Below are positions 44,213 through 53,827 of a DNA stretch of 64,000 nt, in pieces. The notes below the pieces were generated by a model that searched no databases, was not told the origin of the DNA, and saw nothing but the letters and a program-made list of their open reading frames with translations. The stretch's first letter is position 1; each line of letters starts with the position of its first letter. Both the position numbers and the translations under genes were made by a program. This stretch comes from Spirochaetaceae bacterium (lineage in GTDB: Bacteria > Spirochaetota > Leptospiria > Leptospirales > Leptonemataceae). The DNA is taken from contig PCBI01000018.1 of the NCBI GenBank assembly GCA_002730875.1, forward strand, positions 67,001 through 131,000, given 5' to 3'.

Positions 44213-45553
44213 ATGACACGACTTCTATTAAAATCTACACTGCTATTGGTTCTGAGCGGTACGGCATTGTCCGCCGAAGGAATGTCGGACGCTACCCTGC
44301 GAAGCGAAACCAACCTGTTATGGATGTGTCTGGCCGCATTTCTGGTCTTTTTTATGCAGGCCGGCTTCGCTTTCGTAGAGGCCGGTTTTACCCGGGCCAA
44401 GAATGCAGTGAACATTTTAATGAAGAACGTATCGGACTTTTCTGTTGGCGGTCTGGCCTTCTTCTTGTTCGGATTCGGAATCATGTTTGGTCCGCATATC
44501 CTGGAGGGTATTGGGTTCGGATCCCCTATTCCGTTTAGCTATTTTGAAAGCACGGACGGCAAACCAGATCCCAACAGCTTCGGATTCTTTCTGTTTCAAA
44601 TGGTCTTCTGCGGAACCGCCGCCACCATCAGTTCCGGAGCCATGGCCGAAAGGACTCGCTTCCACGCATATCTCATCTACTCCCTGTTGGTTTCCGGCAT
44701 CGTTTATCCCGTGTTCGGCAGTATGGCCTGGAGCAATCTTTTTAATTCGGACACCGAAGGCCTGCTTGTACAAATGGGATTCATCGATTTTGCGGGTTCC
44801 ACCGTAGTTCACTCGGTAGGCGCCTGGCTGGGTTTGGCCGGCACCATTGTTCTGGGTCCACGTCTGGGAAAATACCGCAAAGATGGGAAGATCATACCTA
44901 TCTTTGGCCATAACATGAGTATGGCCGCTCTGGGTATGTTCATCCTGTGGTTTGGCTGGTATGGATTTAACCCCGGATCCACGGTAGCGGTAGACGGAGG
45001 AGCTTTCGCATTTGTCGCTGTAACCACTACTCTGGCGGCCTGCGCCGGGGCCCTGGGTTCCATGTTTCTTTCCTGGGCCTTGTTCAAACGACCGGACATC
45101 AGTATGGTAATAAACGGCGCCCTGGCCGGACTGGTGGCCATTACGGCCCCCTGCTACGATGTGGATCCCATCGCTTCTATTGTGATTGGATTCGTAGCCG
45201 GACTGATTGTAGTCGGCGGAGTGATCCTGCTGGATCATCTACATGTGGACGATCCGGTGGGCGCGGTTTCCGTCCACGGCTTTGCCGGAGCCTGGGGCAC
45301 ACTTTCTGTAGGACTGTTCGCGCATCCCGCTTATGGTTCCGGATCCAAAGGATTATTCTACGGCGGAGACTGGGGCCTTCTGGGCGTACAGGCGGCCGGA
45401 GTAGGAATAGCCTTTGTTTGGGCTCTGGGCATGGGGTTGCTTATCGCATTCCTTCTGAAAGTTACCGTCGGGCTGCGAGTGTCCGAAGAGGAAGAAATTG
45501 AAGGCCTGGATATTCTGGAACATGGAAACGAGGCTTACCCGGAGCAGGTGTAG
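44213..45553 (+). CDS. amt: Ammonium transporter Amt
   Basis: A 446-residue Amt/Mep/Rh transporter with a cleavable signal peptide (about 1-20, LSAEGM) and eleven TM helices. The twin pore His residues are in STVVHSVGAW and VSVHGFAGAW, and the family signature DFAGSTVVH is complete. It conducts ammonium across the inner membrane. No PII (glnK) gene is next to it, unlike in many bacteria. I use the ATG at 44213, which gives the signal peptide; the frame upstream overlaps the phosphatase gene and has none. A terminator follows at about 45600. Confidence 0.92.
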   Translation: MTRLLLKSTLLLVLSGTALSAEGMSDATLRSETNLLWMCLAAFLVFFMQAGFAFVEAGFTRAKNAVNILMKNVSDFSVGGLAFFLFGFGIMFGPHILEGIGFGSPIPFSYFESTDGKPDPNSFGFFLFQMVFCGTAATISSGAMAERTRFHAYLIYSLLVSGIVYPVFGSMAWSNLFNSDTEGLLVQMGFIDFAGSTVVHSVGAWLGLAGTIVLGPRLGKYRKDGKIIPIFGHNMSMAALGMFILWFGWYGFNPGSTVAVDGGAFAFVAVTTTLAACAGALGSMFLSWALFKRPDISMVINGALAGLVAITAPCYDVDPIASIVIGFVAGLIVVGGVILLDHLHVDDPVGAVSVHGFAGAWGTLSVGLFAHPAYGSGSKGLFYGGDWGLLGVQAAGVGIAFVWALGMGLLIAFLLKVTVGLRVSEEEEIEGLDILEHGNEAYPEQV

Positions 45554-45597
45554 GTTAGAGAGTTAATAGGGCCTGCGGTGGCCCCTGCGGTCTTTCC

Positions 45598-45652
45598 GGG
45601 CGGTCTGCGAGTCTTCGGAAACTCCGGGCCCCCGGAAGGACCTGCCCTTTTT
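45598..45652 (+). terminator. Probable intrinsic terminator after amt
   Basis: GGGCGGTC (45598-45605) can pair with GACC-T-GCCC (45639-45647, one bulged T), followed by five T residues. The long loop holds a smaller stem (TCCGG with CCGGA). The region also has a local CTGCGGT direct repeat. Confidence 0.5.
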
Positions 45653-45702
45653 GTGACGATAAATTCGAGTCAGTTCTGATTAAAGAAAGGCGTCTGGTAA
45701 AA

Positions 45703-46929
45703 TCAGCCCATCACATCTTCGTTGGCTTCCGGAATTTCGGGAAGCTCGAAATCCATAAACAGATAAACGTTCTCTTTAACCGGGCATGAGAAAGTAAGTG
45801 TCTCCTTCTTGGTTTCTGTATCCCTGTAAGGAGTGGATATGATTCCTCGACCGTACTGCTTCATGCGAACAAGATTATGTAAGAAGTATGGCCTCCAACT
45901 CCAGTTCATCTTTCTGAACTCGGAGCGTAGAATGAACTGGCCGGTGGGATCTCTTTCGAAATTCGAGGAAAGCTGATCACCTTTGTCATCGCAGGCATAG
46001 ATTCGATAGCACTTCGGCGGTAATCCGTCCAGCACTTCGCGAAGCACATCATCCGCCAGATCCGGATTAACGCCGCTGTTTCCGTTAAGACGTATCTTCA
46101 TAGACGATAGAAGCTCGGAAAGCAGTCGGTTCATCACCGACTCGATGGTCATAACATTGCGGTTTCGGTTCCAGTTCTTATGCACCACGGTTTGCAGAAC
46201 TTCCCGTAGCTGGCTTTGAAAGCTAGATGAGTCTATGTAGTCCTTCGCCGCGGGGGCGAAGAAGTATCCCTGAACAAATTCAGCGCCGCTTTCGATGGCG
46301 CTTTCCAGTTCTTTGCGGGTTTCCACGCCCTCAAAAAGGACGCTGATTCCAAAGTCCCGGGCAAAGCTGGCAATGTATTCGATAAGCGATCTGTATTCCG
46401 GGGACTGAGCAATACGCTTTACCAGACTCATATCCACTTTTACGATATCTGGCTGCAGATGAATGAGCCGATCCATAAAGTTGAAGTTGAAGTCGTCCAC
46501 GGCAATCTTACATCCGGCCGCCCGGTAGCGCACTACCATTCCAAATAGCTCGTTTATATCGCCCTGAAATTCATCTTCAGTGATTTCGATGACTACCCGG
46601 TTACCGGAAACTCCCAGTTCGTCCAGCATATCCAGGGTCGGGAGACTGTCGTGTGAACGGTACTTCCACATCCAGGAAGGCTTGATATTTACAAATAACT
46701 TCTGGTGCGGAGCCAGAGAGTTCAGGGTCCTGAAGGCATCTTTGCGGATTTGCCGGCTGATTTCGATTCGTTCGGCCAGGTCGGAGTTTTCGTCATGAAA
46801 GAACGGGCCCAGACTCTGAAAGCTGCCATCCGGCATACGGCGGCGTCCCAGCACTTCGTAACCGTAGATACTGCCATCAGCCACAGACAGCACGGGCTGA
46901 AAGAAAGGGAGTATATCCCCGGGCTCCAT
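45703..46929 (-). CDS. EAL-domain protein (c-di-GMP phosphodiesterase)
   Basis: A 408-residue cytoplasmic protein with an N-terminal EAL domain (about 1-250) and a C-terminal domain (about 260-400) that I do not recognise. EAL signatures present are EVLGR for the EAL triplet, VNIKPS, EITEDEF, DDFNFNF (DDFG in most), VKVDMSLV, FEGVET and VQGYFFAPA. Metal and catalytic residues thus look kept, so it should cleave c-di-GMP to pGpG. The start at 46929 gives MEPGDILPFFQP, the usual EAL beginning; a longer frame from 47022 adds 31 residues. It is divergent from the UMF1 transporter gene. Confidence 0.88.
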   Translation of the reverse strand: MEPGDILPFFQPVLSVADGSIYGYEVLGRRRMPDGSFQSLGPFFHDENSDLAERIEISRQIRKDAFRTLNSLAPHQKLFVNIKPSWMWKYRSHDSLPTLDMLDELGVSGNRVVIEITEDEFQGDINELFGMVVRYRAAGCKIAVDDFNFNFMDRLIHLQPDIVKVDMSLVKRIAQSPEYRSLIEYIASFARDFGISVLFEGVETRKELESAIESGAEFVQGYFFAPAAKDYIDSSSFQSQLREVLQTVVHKNWNRNRNVMTIESVMNRLLSELLSSMKIRLNGNSGVNPDLADDVLREVLDGLPPKCYRIYACDDKGDQLSSNFERDPTGQFILRSEFRKMNWSWRPYFLHNLVRMKQYGRGIISTPYRDTETKKETLTFSCPVKENVYLFMDFELPEIPEANEDVMG

Positions 46930-47067
46930 ACTTCCAGATTTTTTTACTCCATCAATGGGGCAAGATATATATGACTTCCCGGAAGCTGAAGCAATACGCA
47001 AAAATAAACATTTCAGATTCAAAAAAGGTTTGCGAATACCTGGGACAAAGAGACAACCTGAGCCCGT

Positions 47068-48396
47068 ATGTCAGAAAAGAAAAGAGCTCCGTTCCGCGAA
47101 ATTTTTGGCTGGGCAATGTTCGACTTTGCCAACTCTTCCTACACCACCGTGATAATCACCGTGGCGTTTAGCGTGGTGTTCCCCAAGCTGATCGTAGGCG
47201 ATGAAAAATCAGGCAATCTTCTCTGGAGCTATGCATTATCCATTGCGTTGCTTCTGGTTGCCTTCTCCGGTCCCATACTTGGGGCCATAATGGACTTCTC
47301 GGCGTCCAAGAAGAAGTTCCTGTTTGCCAGCTATATTATTACAGTGATTGCCACTTCAGCCCTGTATTTCGTGGTACCGGGTGAGGCATTCGCCGTTACC
47401 CTGGGCATCATTCTGGTAGCTGTTTCGAATTACGGATTCTCCGTAGGCGAAAACTTCGCCTCTGCTTTTCTGCCAGACCTTGGCCCTCCCGATGACCTGG
47501 GAAAGATATCCGGATTTGCCTGGGGCATCGGTTACTTTGGCGGCATTCTATCCACCGGTCTGGTACTTGCACTCACCACTCCGCATGATATGACAAACCT
47601 GGACGGAGTGCGACTTATCGGGCCCATCACCGGAGCATTTTTCTTTTTAGCCGGTATCCCGACGTTTCTGTTGCTGAAAGAAAGAGGGACACCGCGTCCT
47701 TTACCCGCCGGACAGAATTATCTATCCATCGGCTTTGAGCGACTGAAGCGCACCATTAATGAGATCAAAGATTTTCGAGATCTAATCGTATTTCTGATCT
47801 CGTTCTTTTTTGCCTACGCAGGACTGGCTATTGTGATTAGCTTCGCCTTCATTTATGGCGATCAGGTCATTAAATGGGATGCCACGGCCCAGGCTTTGAT
47901 GTTTGTCCTGACAAACATCTCGGCTGCAATAGGCGCTCTGTTGTTTGGCTTTATTCAGGACCGCATAGGCGATAAAAAGACCTACACAATTACTCTGATT
48001 GTATGGATAGTAGCTGTAACTCTTATCTGGGGCGCAAACGGCCTCACGGAATGGCTGAACCAAACCTTTGGCTCGAATCTGGAATCCAAAACCGTCTTTC
48101 TATTCATTGGCGTGCTGGCCGGACTTTGCCTGGGATCCACACAGTCTTCGGCCCGGGCCATGGTTGGCGTCTTCAGCCCGGAATCCAAGGCCGGGGAATT
48201 CTTCGGCTTCTGGGGGCTTTCCGGTAAGCTTTCTGCGATATTCGGATTGCTGAGCCTGGGATACCTGCAATATATGCTGGGACTGGAAAATGCGATTCTG
48301 CTTTGCTCCGGCCTCTTCTTTGTAGCGCTACTCATCAACTTGAGGGTGGACGAACAAAGAGGGAAAAAGATGGCCCGGGAGCATAAAGGAGAATAA
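47068..48396 (+). CDS. MFS transporter of the UMF1 (Atg22-like) family
   Basis: A 442-residue transporter with twelve TM helices of the UMF1 type. Family signatures at the N-terminus are GWAMFDFANSSYTTVI and PILGAIMDFSASKK, and later FAWGIGYFGG. UMF1 members are related to Atg22 and may export amino acids, but no bacterial substrate is proven. It is divergent from the EAL gene, and an intrinsic terminator follows. Confidence 0.88.
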   Translation: MSEKKRAPFREIFGWAMFDFANSSYTTVIITVAFSVVFPKLIVGDEKSGNLLWSYALSIALLLVAFSGPILGAIMDFSASKKKFLFASYIITVIATSALYFVVPGEAFAVTLGIILVAVSNYGFSVGENFASAFLPDLGPPDDLGKISGFAWGIGYFGGILSTGLVLALTTPHDMTNLDGVRLIGPITGAFFFLAGIPTFLLLKERGTPRPLPAGQNYLSIGFERLKRTINEIKDFRDLIVFLISFFFAYAGLAIVISFAFIYGDQVIKWDATAQALMFVLTNISAAIGALLFGFIQDRIGDKKTYTITLIVWIVAVTLIWGANGLTEWLNQTFGSNLESKTVFLFIGVLAGLCLGSTQSSARAMVGVFSPESKAGEFFGFWGLSGKLSAIFGLLSLGYLQYMLGLENAILLCSGLFFVALLINLRVDEQRGKKMAREHKGE

Positions 48397-48429
48397 GCCG
48401 CCTCCTGCACCTTTCAAGTGAATTGTCAG

Positions 48430-48460
48430 ACGACGGGGGCAATAGCTCCCGTCGTTTCGT
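48430..48460 (+). terminator. Intrinsic terminator after the UMF1 transporter
   Basis: ACGACGGG (48430-48437) pairs with CCCGTCGT (48448-48455), followed by TTCGTTTTCC. The stem starts 33 bp after the stop codon. The 10-nt loop is large, but the stem is perfect. Confidence 0.75.
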
Positions 48461-48604
48461 TTTCCTTTTCCTGACTCGGCCTGTCTGATACTTGTTATCT
48501 TTATCCGCTGAGCAGCGCTTCGATTCCAACTTACCTCAGCTCCAGCCTTCCATCTTCTTTCCAATATTGGTTGCAATCAGACCCGCCGGTGCCAGTGCTT
48601 TACT

Positions 48605-50569
48605 GTGCGATCCAGAATTAAGCAATTTCTGTACTTTCCGGAAGGTAGAATTCAACCGGCGCCCTTGATCGGTCTTACGTTGATCCTGGTGGCTTTACAT
48701 TTGATCAAGCTCCTGTTCGCATTGGATGGCCAGCTACATCCGGACGAAGCCTACTACTGGGCCTGGTCGCAGAAGCCGGCCCTTTCTTACTACGACCAGG
48801 GGCCCGGCATCGCCTACTATATCTGGATCTGGACCGCGATTTTTGGCGACCATTTCATAACTCTTAAAACCGCCGCGCTGGCTGCCAGCGGCGCCACCAT
48901 TCTACTTTTTTCCCTGGCGGGTCTTCAATGGGGATTGCGGGGCTGGAAGCCGCTGCTTTCAGCTCTGGCGCTGTTTTTCATTCCGGGCATCCTGGGCGGA
49001 AATCATTTAATCATGCATGATTCCATGATGATTCTTTCCTGGGCCGGCGCGCTGTGGATGTCCATTCGCGCCGTGCAGTATCGAGACTCGCTGTCTTTGA
49101 TTGGTCTGTTCTTTTTCCTGGGACTGGGCGGGCTTTCCAAATACACCATGTTCTTGTTTGCCATAGCCTTGCTGTTGTGGCTGATCTTTCATCCGAAATA
49201 CCGAGAATTCTGGATCAAACCGGCAAGCTGGATGGGACTGGCCCTGGCGGCCGGAATGATTTCGCCTATCATTCTGTGGAATTACGACAACCACTGGGAC
49301 GGCGCAGGAGCTATCATACATCTACGAAGCTCTGGCGGTGTGAGTGGCGGTGGCTCCACCGGAGCGTATCTGGCCGGACAGTTCATCATGTTTTCGCCTT
49401 TCTGGATGCTTGCTCTGCTCTTCCTATCCGGCGTCTTGAGCTTCCGCAGTCTTCGCTCCCTCGCAGGACGATTCAAAAACCGGTCCCGAATTAAAGCCCG
49501 GCAAGAACAAAGCAATTCAAGGGGGAATTCAAAACCAGACGCCGGCTCCATTGCAGTAGAGCCGCCCTGGCGAAATGATGCTACCCATCTGCTCTGGATT
49601 GTGACCGCGGTGCCATTTTTGTTTTTTGCCTTTCTGTCCGGGGACAGAGAAATCCAGGCCAACTGGGTATTCCCGGCCTATGGCTCGGCGATCTTGCTTC
49701 TGATCTACTATCTCTACGGCGAATCATCAATCGCAACAAGGGGTGAGGTGACGAAATCGGCTAAAGAGGCGATGCCAGCGAAAGAAGTAGAAGACCTGGA
49801 AGAACTAGAAGTAGTCGAACCAGCAAAACTAGAAACTGTAGAAGACTCTGGCAAAGACGAAAGAAGTCCGGCACGGGGAAAAACCCGCGCCATCCTCCGA
49901 GGAATCTTTGCGATAGGCTGGATACCGGTGGTCCTTCTGGATTTTTTCTTTTTGTTTTCCATCCCGGTAGCCGTGTACCTGCCCATTGAAACCTACTGGG
50001 TTCCTGGATATCGGACGCTGGGCTTTCGCGAAGTGATCCAGGGCGTAGAGCGAATTCAAAAAGAGAATCATCCGCAAGCTAAACTGGCGGCCAATCGCTA
50101 CCAGGATGCTTCTATCGGATGGTTTTATAATCGCGACCAGAGCTACGTCCCTTCGATCAATATCATGCAACGCAATCAGTTCAGTTACTGGCCCGGTCTG
50201 GAACCAGGAAACGACTATTTGTTCTATCACATTCAGGAGAACACGTGCGAAAAGTCTGTATCATTTCTGGGAGTAATTCTACCCACCTTCTTTGAAGAGG
50301 TAGTGGAGTATCCGGAAGAAGAAATTGTTCACAATCGAAGAGTGATCAAACGATATCAGGTCTGGTTTGCTCGGGGCTACAAGTATCCCTGGGATCAGGA
50401 AGTGTATCAGTTCATGCGGAACCGGGCCATCTATCAAAATATGGTGGGCCTGCGTGTGCCGGAGCCAGGGAAAGTAGTCAACGTAAGCGAAGCCTTTGAA
50501 CAGTTCTCCAGGCTGTGGATGCAAATCTATATGTCCCGAAAAGGGAAACAGGACTGCTCGGTTTTTTGA
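48605..50569 (+). CDS. Glycosyltransferase family 39 (ArnT/PMT-like) membrane protein
   Basis: A 654-residue integral membrane glycosyltransferase with about ten to twelve TM helices. The family catalytic motif is HPDEAYYWAWSQ in the first luminal loop, followed by YDQGPG. GT39 enzymes use a polyprenyl-phosphate sugar to modify lipid A, a protein or a glycan. Two hydrophilic inserts interrupt the TM pattern: a basic, Arg/Asn-rich one near 290-315 and an unusual Glu/Lys/Ala-rich acidic stretch near 380-420 (SAKEAMPAKEVEDLEELEV). The start codon is GTG. It stands between the transporter and a lipoprotein gene; the acceptor is unknown. Confidence 0.85.
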   Translation: MRSRIKQFLYFPEGRIQPAPLIGLTLILVALHLIKLLFALDGQLHPDEAYYWAWSQKPALSYYDQGPGIAYYIWIWTAIFGDHFITLKTAALAASGATILLFSLAGLQWGLRGWKPLLSALALFFIPGILGGNHLIMHDSMMILSWAGALWMSIRAVQYRDSLSLIGLFFFLGLGGLSKYTMFLFAIALLLWLIFHPKYREFWIKPASWMGLALAAGMISPIILWNYDNHWDGAGAIIHLRSSGGVSGGGSTGAYLAGQFIMFSPFWMLALLFLSGVLSFRSLRSLAGRFKNRSRIKARQEQSNSRGNSKPDAGSIAVEPPWRNDATHLLWIVTAVPFLFFAFLSGDREIQANWVFPAYGSAILLLIYYLYGESSIATRGEVTKSAKEAMPAKEVEDLEELEVVEPAKLETVEDSGKDERSPARGKTRAILRGIFAIGWIPVVLLDFFFLFSIPVAVYLPIETYWVPGYRTLGFREVIQGVERIQKENHPQAKLAANRYQDASIGWFYNRDQSYVPSINIMQRNQFSYWPGLEPGNDYLFYHIQENTCEKSVSFLGVILPTFFEEVVEYPEEEIVHNRRVIKRYQVWFARGYKYPWDQEVYQFMRNRAIYQNMVGLRVPEPGKVVNVSEAFEQFSRLWMQIYMSRKGKQDCSVF

Positions 50570-50581
50570 CAGGGTGCAGAT

Positions 50582-51235
50582 ATGACCGGGACTCAGTCTA
50601 TCAAGACCAGGGTAATCGAGCGCGAATCTTTCGAGCCCGGGGCTATTAAGTCTAAATCAACATTGAGAAATACAGCCATGACAAAGAATTCCTTCGAAAA
50701 ATCCGACGCCGATAAAACTTACTTAGCTTCGGCCAACAGCCCGGTCCGCCGCCTTGCGCATTCCGGAGATCGCCTTCATGAAGATCCCGTCAGCGCCGGC
50801 CGGATTCTCTTCCGCTGGCTCATTCTTCTAAGCATGACTCTTTCGTTCGCAAGCTGCAAGGAAGAGACATACAATCTGAATGCGCCGGACTATTACCAGT
50901 TCCACCTGGAGGCCGGACGGGCCATGTGCGCCAAAATGGACGAATGCTATGCTCCTTTCCTGCGCACGCTTCGCCCGGAATACCAGCGCGACGTGAATCG
51001 GGAAAGCTGTATGCAGGCGCTGAAGAAAGACCTCAAAGAAAAGATTACAATCCACACGCCGGAGATGCAGCAACTTTCGCGGGTCTGCTATCATCAACTA
51101 CTCCAGCGGAACTGCAAGGAGTTTCTGGTTGGCACCGCCTTTATCCCCGCATGCCAGGAATTGATGGAACTAACTTCGAAAGAGTTTCAGAAGCATCCGG
51201 TACTGCTACGAAGACTCAATCAGACAAACGGTTGA
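50582..51235 (+). CDS. Cysteine-rich exported lipoprotein
   Basis: A 217-residue protein. A signal-like hydrophobic segment (LFRWLILLSMTLSFASC) is found far from the first Met, so the true start may be the ATG at 50678 or a non-ATG codon. The lipobox is LSFASC. The mature part has six further cysteines (CAKMDEC, ESC, RVC, RNC, PAC) arranged as in small disulfide-bonded leptospiral lipoproteins. It lies 12 bp after the glycosyltransferase, so it may share its transcript. No known domain. Confidence 0.65.
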   Translation: MTGTQSIKTRVIERESFEPGAIKSKSTLRNTAMTKNSFEKSDADKTYLASANSPVRRLAHSGDRLHEDPVSAGRILFRWLILLSMTLSFASCKEETYNLNAPDYYQFHLEAGRAMCAKMDECYAPFLRTLRPEYQRDVNRESCMQALKKDLKEKITIHTPEMQQLSRVCYHQLLQRNCKEFLVGTAFIPACQELMELTSKEFQKHPVLLRRLNQTNG

Positions 51236-51286
51236 CGAGTCGACGGAGCCTGTTATTAAAAGTCCGTAGCGCCAGGCCCGGGAATC

Positions 51287-52105
51287 ATGAAAGTAACAGT
51301 TTTTTGCGACCTGACGGAGACCAGCGAAACCTTTTTCCAGTCGCTGGCGAATTGGATTCCTTCGCAATGCGAACAGGTAACGCTCGTGCATTGCCTGGAA
51401 AGCATGCTGCCCCCGGGATCTCCCATGGAGGCGCATGGCAACCACATTGCAGAGTTGAAAAGCCGCAAATACAGTGAGCTCCAGGCGCTTTGTGAAAAAC
51501 TCCCCTATTCGACGCACATCCGTGTGGCAGAAAAGAGCCCCCCGGAAGTAATCAAAGAAGAATCACGACTACAACTGAATCGGAAATCCGACCTGATCAT
51601 ATTTGGCCTTTACCGGAAGTCCAGCGTTGAACGAATCCTTACGGGCACCACCGGCGAAGGAATCATCAATGAATCAAAGGTTCCCTGTCTTGGCCTGCCC
51701 GTAGAGAAGAGTTCAGAGTTTATGCACACCTGGATGCTTGCTCTTCGCTCTACAGATCCATTGAATGAGCCCGCATTGATCTCGCTTACACAGCTCTATA
51801 AAGAACGGCTCAAACGAATCGCCGCAGTGTCCATTCTTTCCGGACCCGGGGCACCGGAAGCGTGGGACCGGCAGCTTGCAGAACTGTGCGCTCGATTACC
51901 CGTAGATGCGAGTTACGAAATTCTTCATTCGGACGATCCGGCTACAAGGCTGCAAGAATTCGCCAGCGAACCGCAGAGTTCGCCCGTTATATTGCAGCGC
52001 CGAAAGCGAACCTGGAAAGAGGAGGTTTTTGGCCCGGTGCTATCAAGGTCCTTTCTTTTCGGGGCGGGGCAACCGGTGTTCTTTCTGCCGCAGGTACACC
52101 AATGA
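51287..52105 (+). CDS. Tandem-domain universal stress protein
   Basis: A 272-residue protein with two UspA-like halves (about 1-145 and 146-272). The first has the strand-turn MKVTVFCDLTETSET and the Usp-type GTTGEGIINES turn with VPCLGLP. The second half is more diverged (LAALCARLPVD, VILQRRK). Such proteins bind ATP or other ligands and act on ion-transport partners under stress. Its stop overlaps the start of the CPA2 antiporter by 4 bp, making it a likely regulator of that transporter. It begins a three-gene operon. Confidence 0.75.
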   Translation: MKVTVFCDLTETSETFFQSLANWIPSQCEQVTLVHCLESMLPPGSPMEAHGNHIAELKSRKYSELQALCEKLPYSTHIRVAEKSPPEVIKEESRLQLNRKSDLIIFGLYRKSSVERILTGTTGEGIINESKVPCLGLPVEKSSEFMHTWMLALRSTDPLNEPALISLTQLYKERLKRIAAVSILSGPGAPEAWDRQLAELCARLPVDASYEILHSDDPATRLQEFASEPQSSPVILQRRKRTWKEEVFGPVLSRSFLFGAGQPVFFLPQVHQ

Positions 52106-53766
52106 ACATTGCCCATATCATAAATGAGCCCTTCTTTGAATTTGCGCTGATCCTCCTTTTTGCGGCCCTCATAGGAATGCTGGGGCAACTACTGCGCCAG
52201 CCTTTGATTGTGATGTTCATAGCTCTGGGGGTAATTCTGGGGCCTTCGGCGCTGGATCTGGTCCAGTCTCATGCAAAAGTGGAGCTGCTGGCCGAAATTG
52301 GAATTTCCATTCTGCTTTTTATTGTTGGACTGAAACTGGACCTTCGCGTCATTCGCTCGGTGGGACGGGTTGCCCTGATTACTGGCATTGGTCAGGTAGT
52401 ATTCACATCGCTACTGGGCTTCTTTATTGCGCTGGCCCTGGGCTTCGCCCCGCTACACAGCCTTTACATTTCCGTTGCTTTGACCTTTTCCAGCACTATC
52501 ATCATAGTGAAGCTCCTTTCAGATAAGAAAGAGATCGATGCTCTGCATGGTCAAATCGCCATCGGCTTTCTAATCGTTCAGGACATAGTAGTCATTCTGG
52601 TCATGATTGGCCTGTCGGCCTTGAACCAGGGTCAGGCAAGCCTGGGCGATAACATAATAAGAACACTCATGGCCGGGTTATTCCTGGTACTACTCACTTT
52701 TCTGGGGCTTCGCTACATCTTTCCCTACTTGAGTAATTTTCTTGCCCGGTCCCAGGAGCTCCTGACTCTCTTCGCCGTCGCCTGGGCAATCAGCATGGCC
52801 GGACTGGCGGAAGTCATTGGTCTGAGCGGGGAAGTAGGAGCCTTTCTGGCCGGAGTAACTCTGGCTTCTTCGCAATTCAAGGATGTGATAGCAAGCAGAC
52901 TGGTGAGTCTCCGGGACTTCATGCTATTGTTTTTTTTCGTAAGCCTGGGCTCAGATATTGACCTGGGGCTTATGGGCGGCCAGGTAGTCGCCGCGGCTGT
53001 TCTTTCGGCCTTTGTGTTAATCGGAAACCCTATCATAGTGCTGGCTCTCATGGGTTTTCTGGGATATCGTAGCAGAACCTCCTTTCTGGCCGGCCTTACC
53101 GTGGCTCAAATAAGCGAGTTCTCTTTGATCCTGGCCGGCATGGGTCTGGCGGTGGGACACATCACCGAATCGGTGCTGGGACTGATTACGCTGGTTGGTT
53201 TGATAACCATCGCCGCGTCCACCTACTTGATCCTGTACTCCCATCCCATATATGACCTTCTATCGCCTGTCCTTCGAGTGTTCGAAAGAAAGAAAAAATA
53301 TGGCGAGGTTGACTTCGAGCTGCACGGAAGAAAGCGCTATGACTTCATCATTCTCGGACTGGGGCGGTTTGGAAATCGAATCGCCGAACTCCTGGAAAAG
53401 AATCCGGGCATACACTTCCTGGGAGTAGATTTCGATCCGGTAGTAATCGACGAATGGAAAGTCAGGGGCTGGCCTGTAATGTATGGCGATATTGACGATT
53501 CGGATCTAATGGAGCATATTCCGTATCGTTCTTCGGCTGCGATTATTATCACCATTAGCGACAACAAGAGAACGCCCCATGTTCTTCAGGCGCTGAGGCG
53601 CCACCAGTACTCCGGTAAAGTGTTCATCGTCATGCGACGCGAGGATAATTGGCTGCACATGGACTCGAAAGAATTCCAGGGACTTTTACCGTATCAAATG
53701 GCCGCCAGTCAGCTATATCAGTCCCATCTTATTGGCTTGCTCAAAAATCGAGAAAAGAAACGCTAG
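52102..53766 (+). CDS. CPA2-family cation/proton antiporter with RCK domain (KefB/YbaL-like)
   Basis: A 554-residue membrane protein. The N-terminal part has about twelve TM helices of the Na+/H+ exchanger type (LLLFAALIGMLGQLLRQPLIVMFIALGVILGP, later ALTFSSTIIIVKLLSDK and GEVGAFLAGVTLA). The C-terminal part is an RCK/TrkA-N domain with NAD-binding ILGLGRFGNRIAELL. It should exchange K+ or Na+ for protons and respond to a nucleotide. The ATG overlaps the universal stress protein stop by 4 bp. A longer in-frame reading inside the upstream gene is not credible. Confidence 0.88.
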   Translation: MNIAHIINEPFFEFALILLFAALIGMLGQLLRQPLIVMFIALGVILGPSALDLVQSHAKVELLAEIGISILLFIVGLKLDLRVIRSVGRVALITGIGQVVFTSLLGFFIALALGFAPLHSLYISVALTFSSTIIIVKLLSDKKEIDALHGQIAIGFLIVQDIVVILVMIGLSALNQGQASLGDNIIRTLMAGLFLVLLTFLGLRYIFPYLSNFLARSQELLTLFAVAWAISMAGLAEVIGLSGEVGAFLAGVTLASSQFKDVIASRLVSLRDFMLLFFFVSLGSDIDLGLMGGQVVAAAVLSAFVLIGNPIIVLALMGFLGYRSRTSFLAGLTVAQISEFSLILAGMGLAVGHITESVLGLITLVGLITIAASTYLILYSHPIYDLLSPVLRVFERKKKYGEVDFELHGRKRYDFIILGLGRFGNRIAELLEKNPGIHFLGVDFDPVVIDEWKVRGWPVMYGDIDDSDLMEHIPYRSSAAIIITISDNKRTPHVLQALRRHQYSGKVFIVMRREDNWLHMDSKEFQGLLPYQMAASQLYQSHLIGLLKNREKKR

Positions 53767-53827
53767 CCCATCGGAAGACCTTTCATACGGTAAGAATCAG
53801 GCTTCCAGAATCGCCGAGGAACCCGGA

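Noticed and set aside
44417..45238. 273-codon open frame opposite amt
   Set aside because: Repetitive Gly/Gln/His-rich translation, antisense to a highly conserved transporter.
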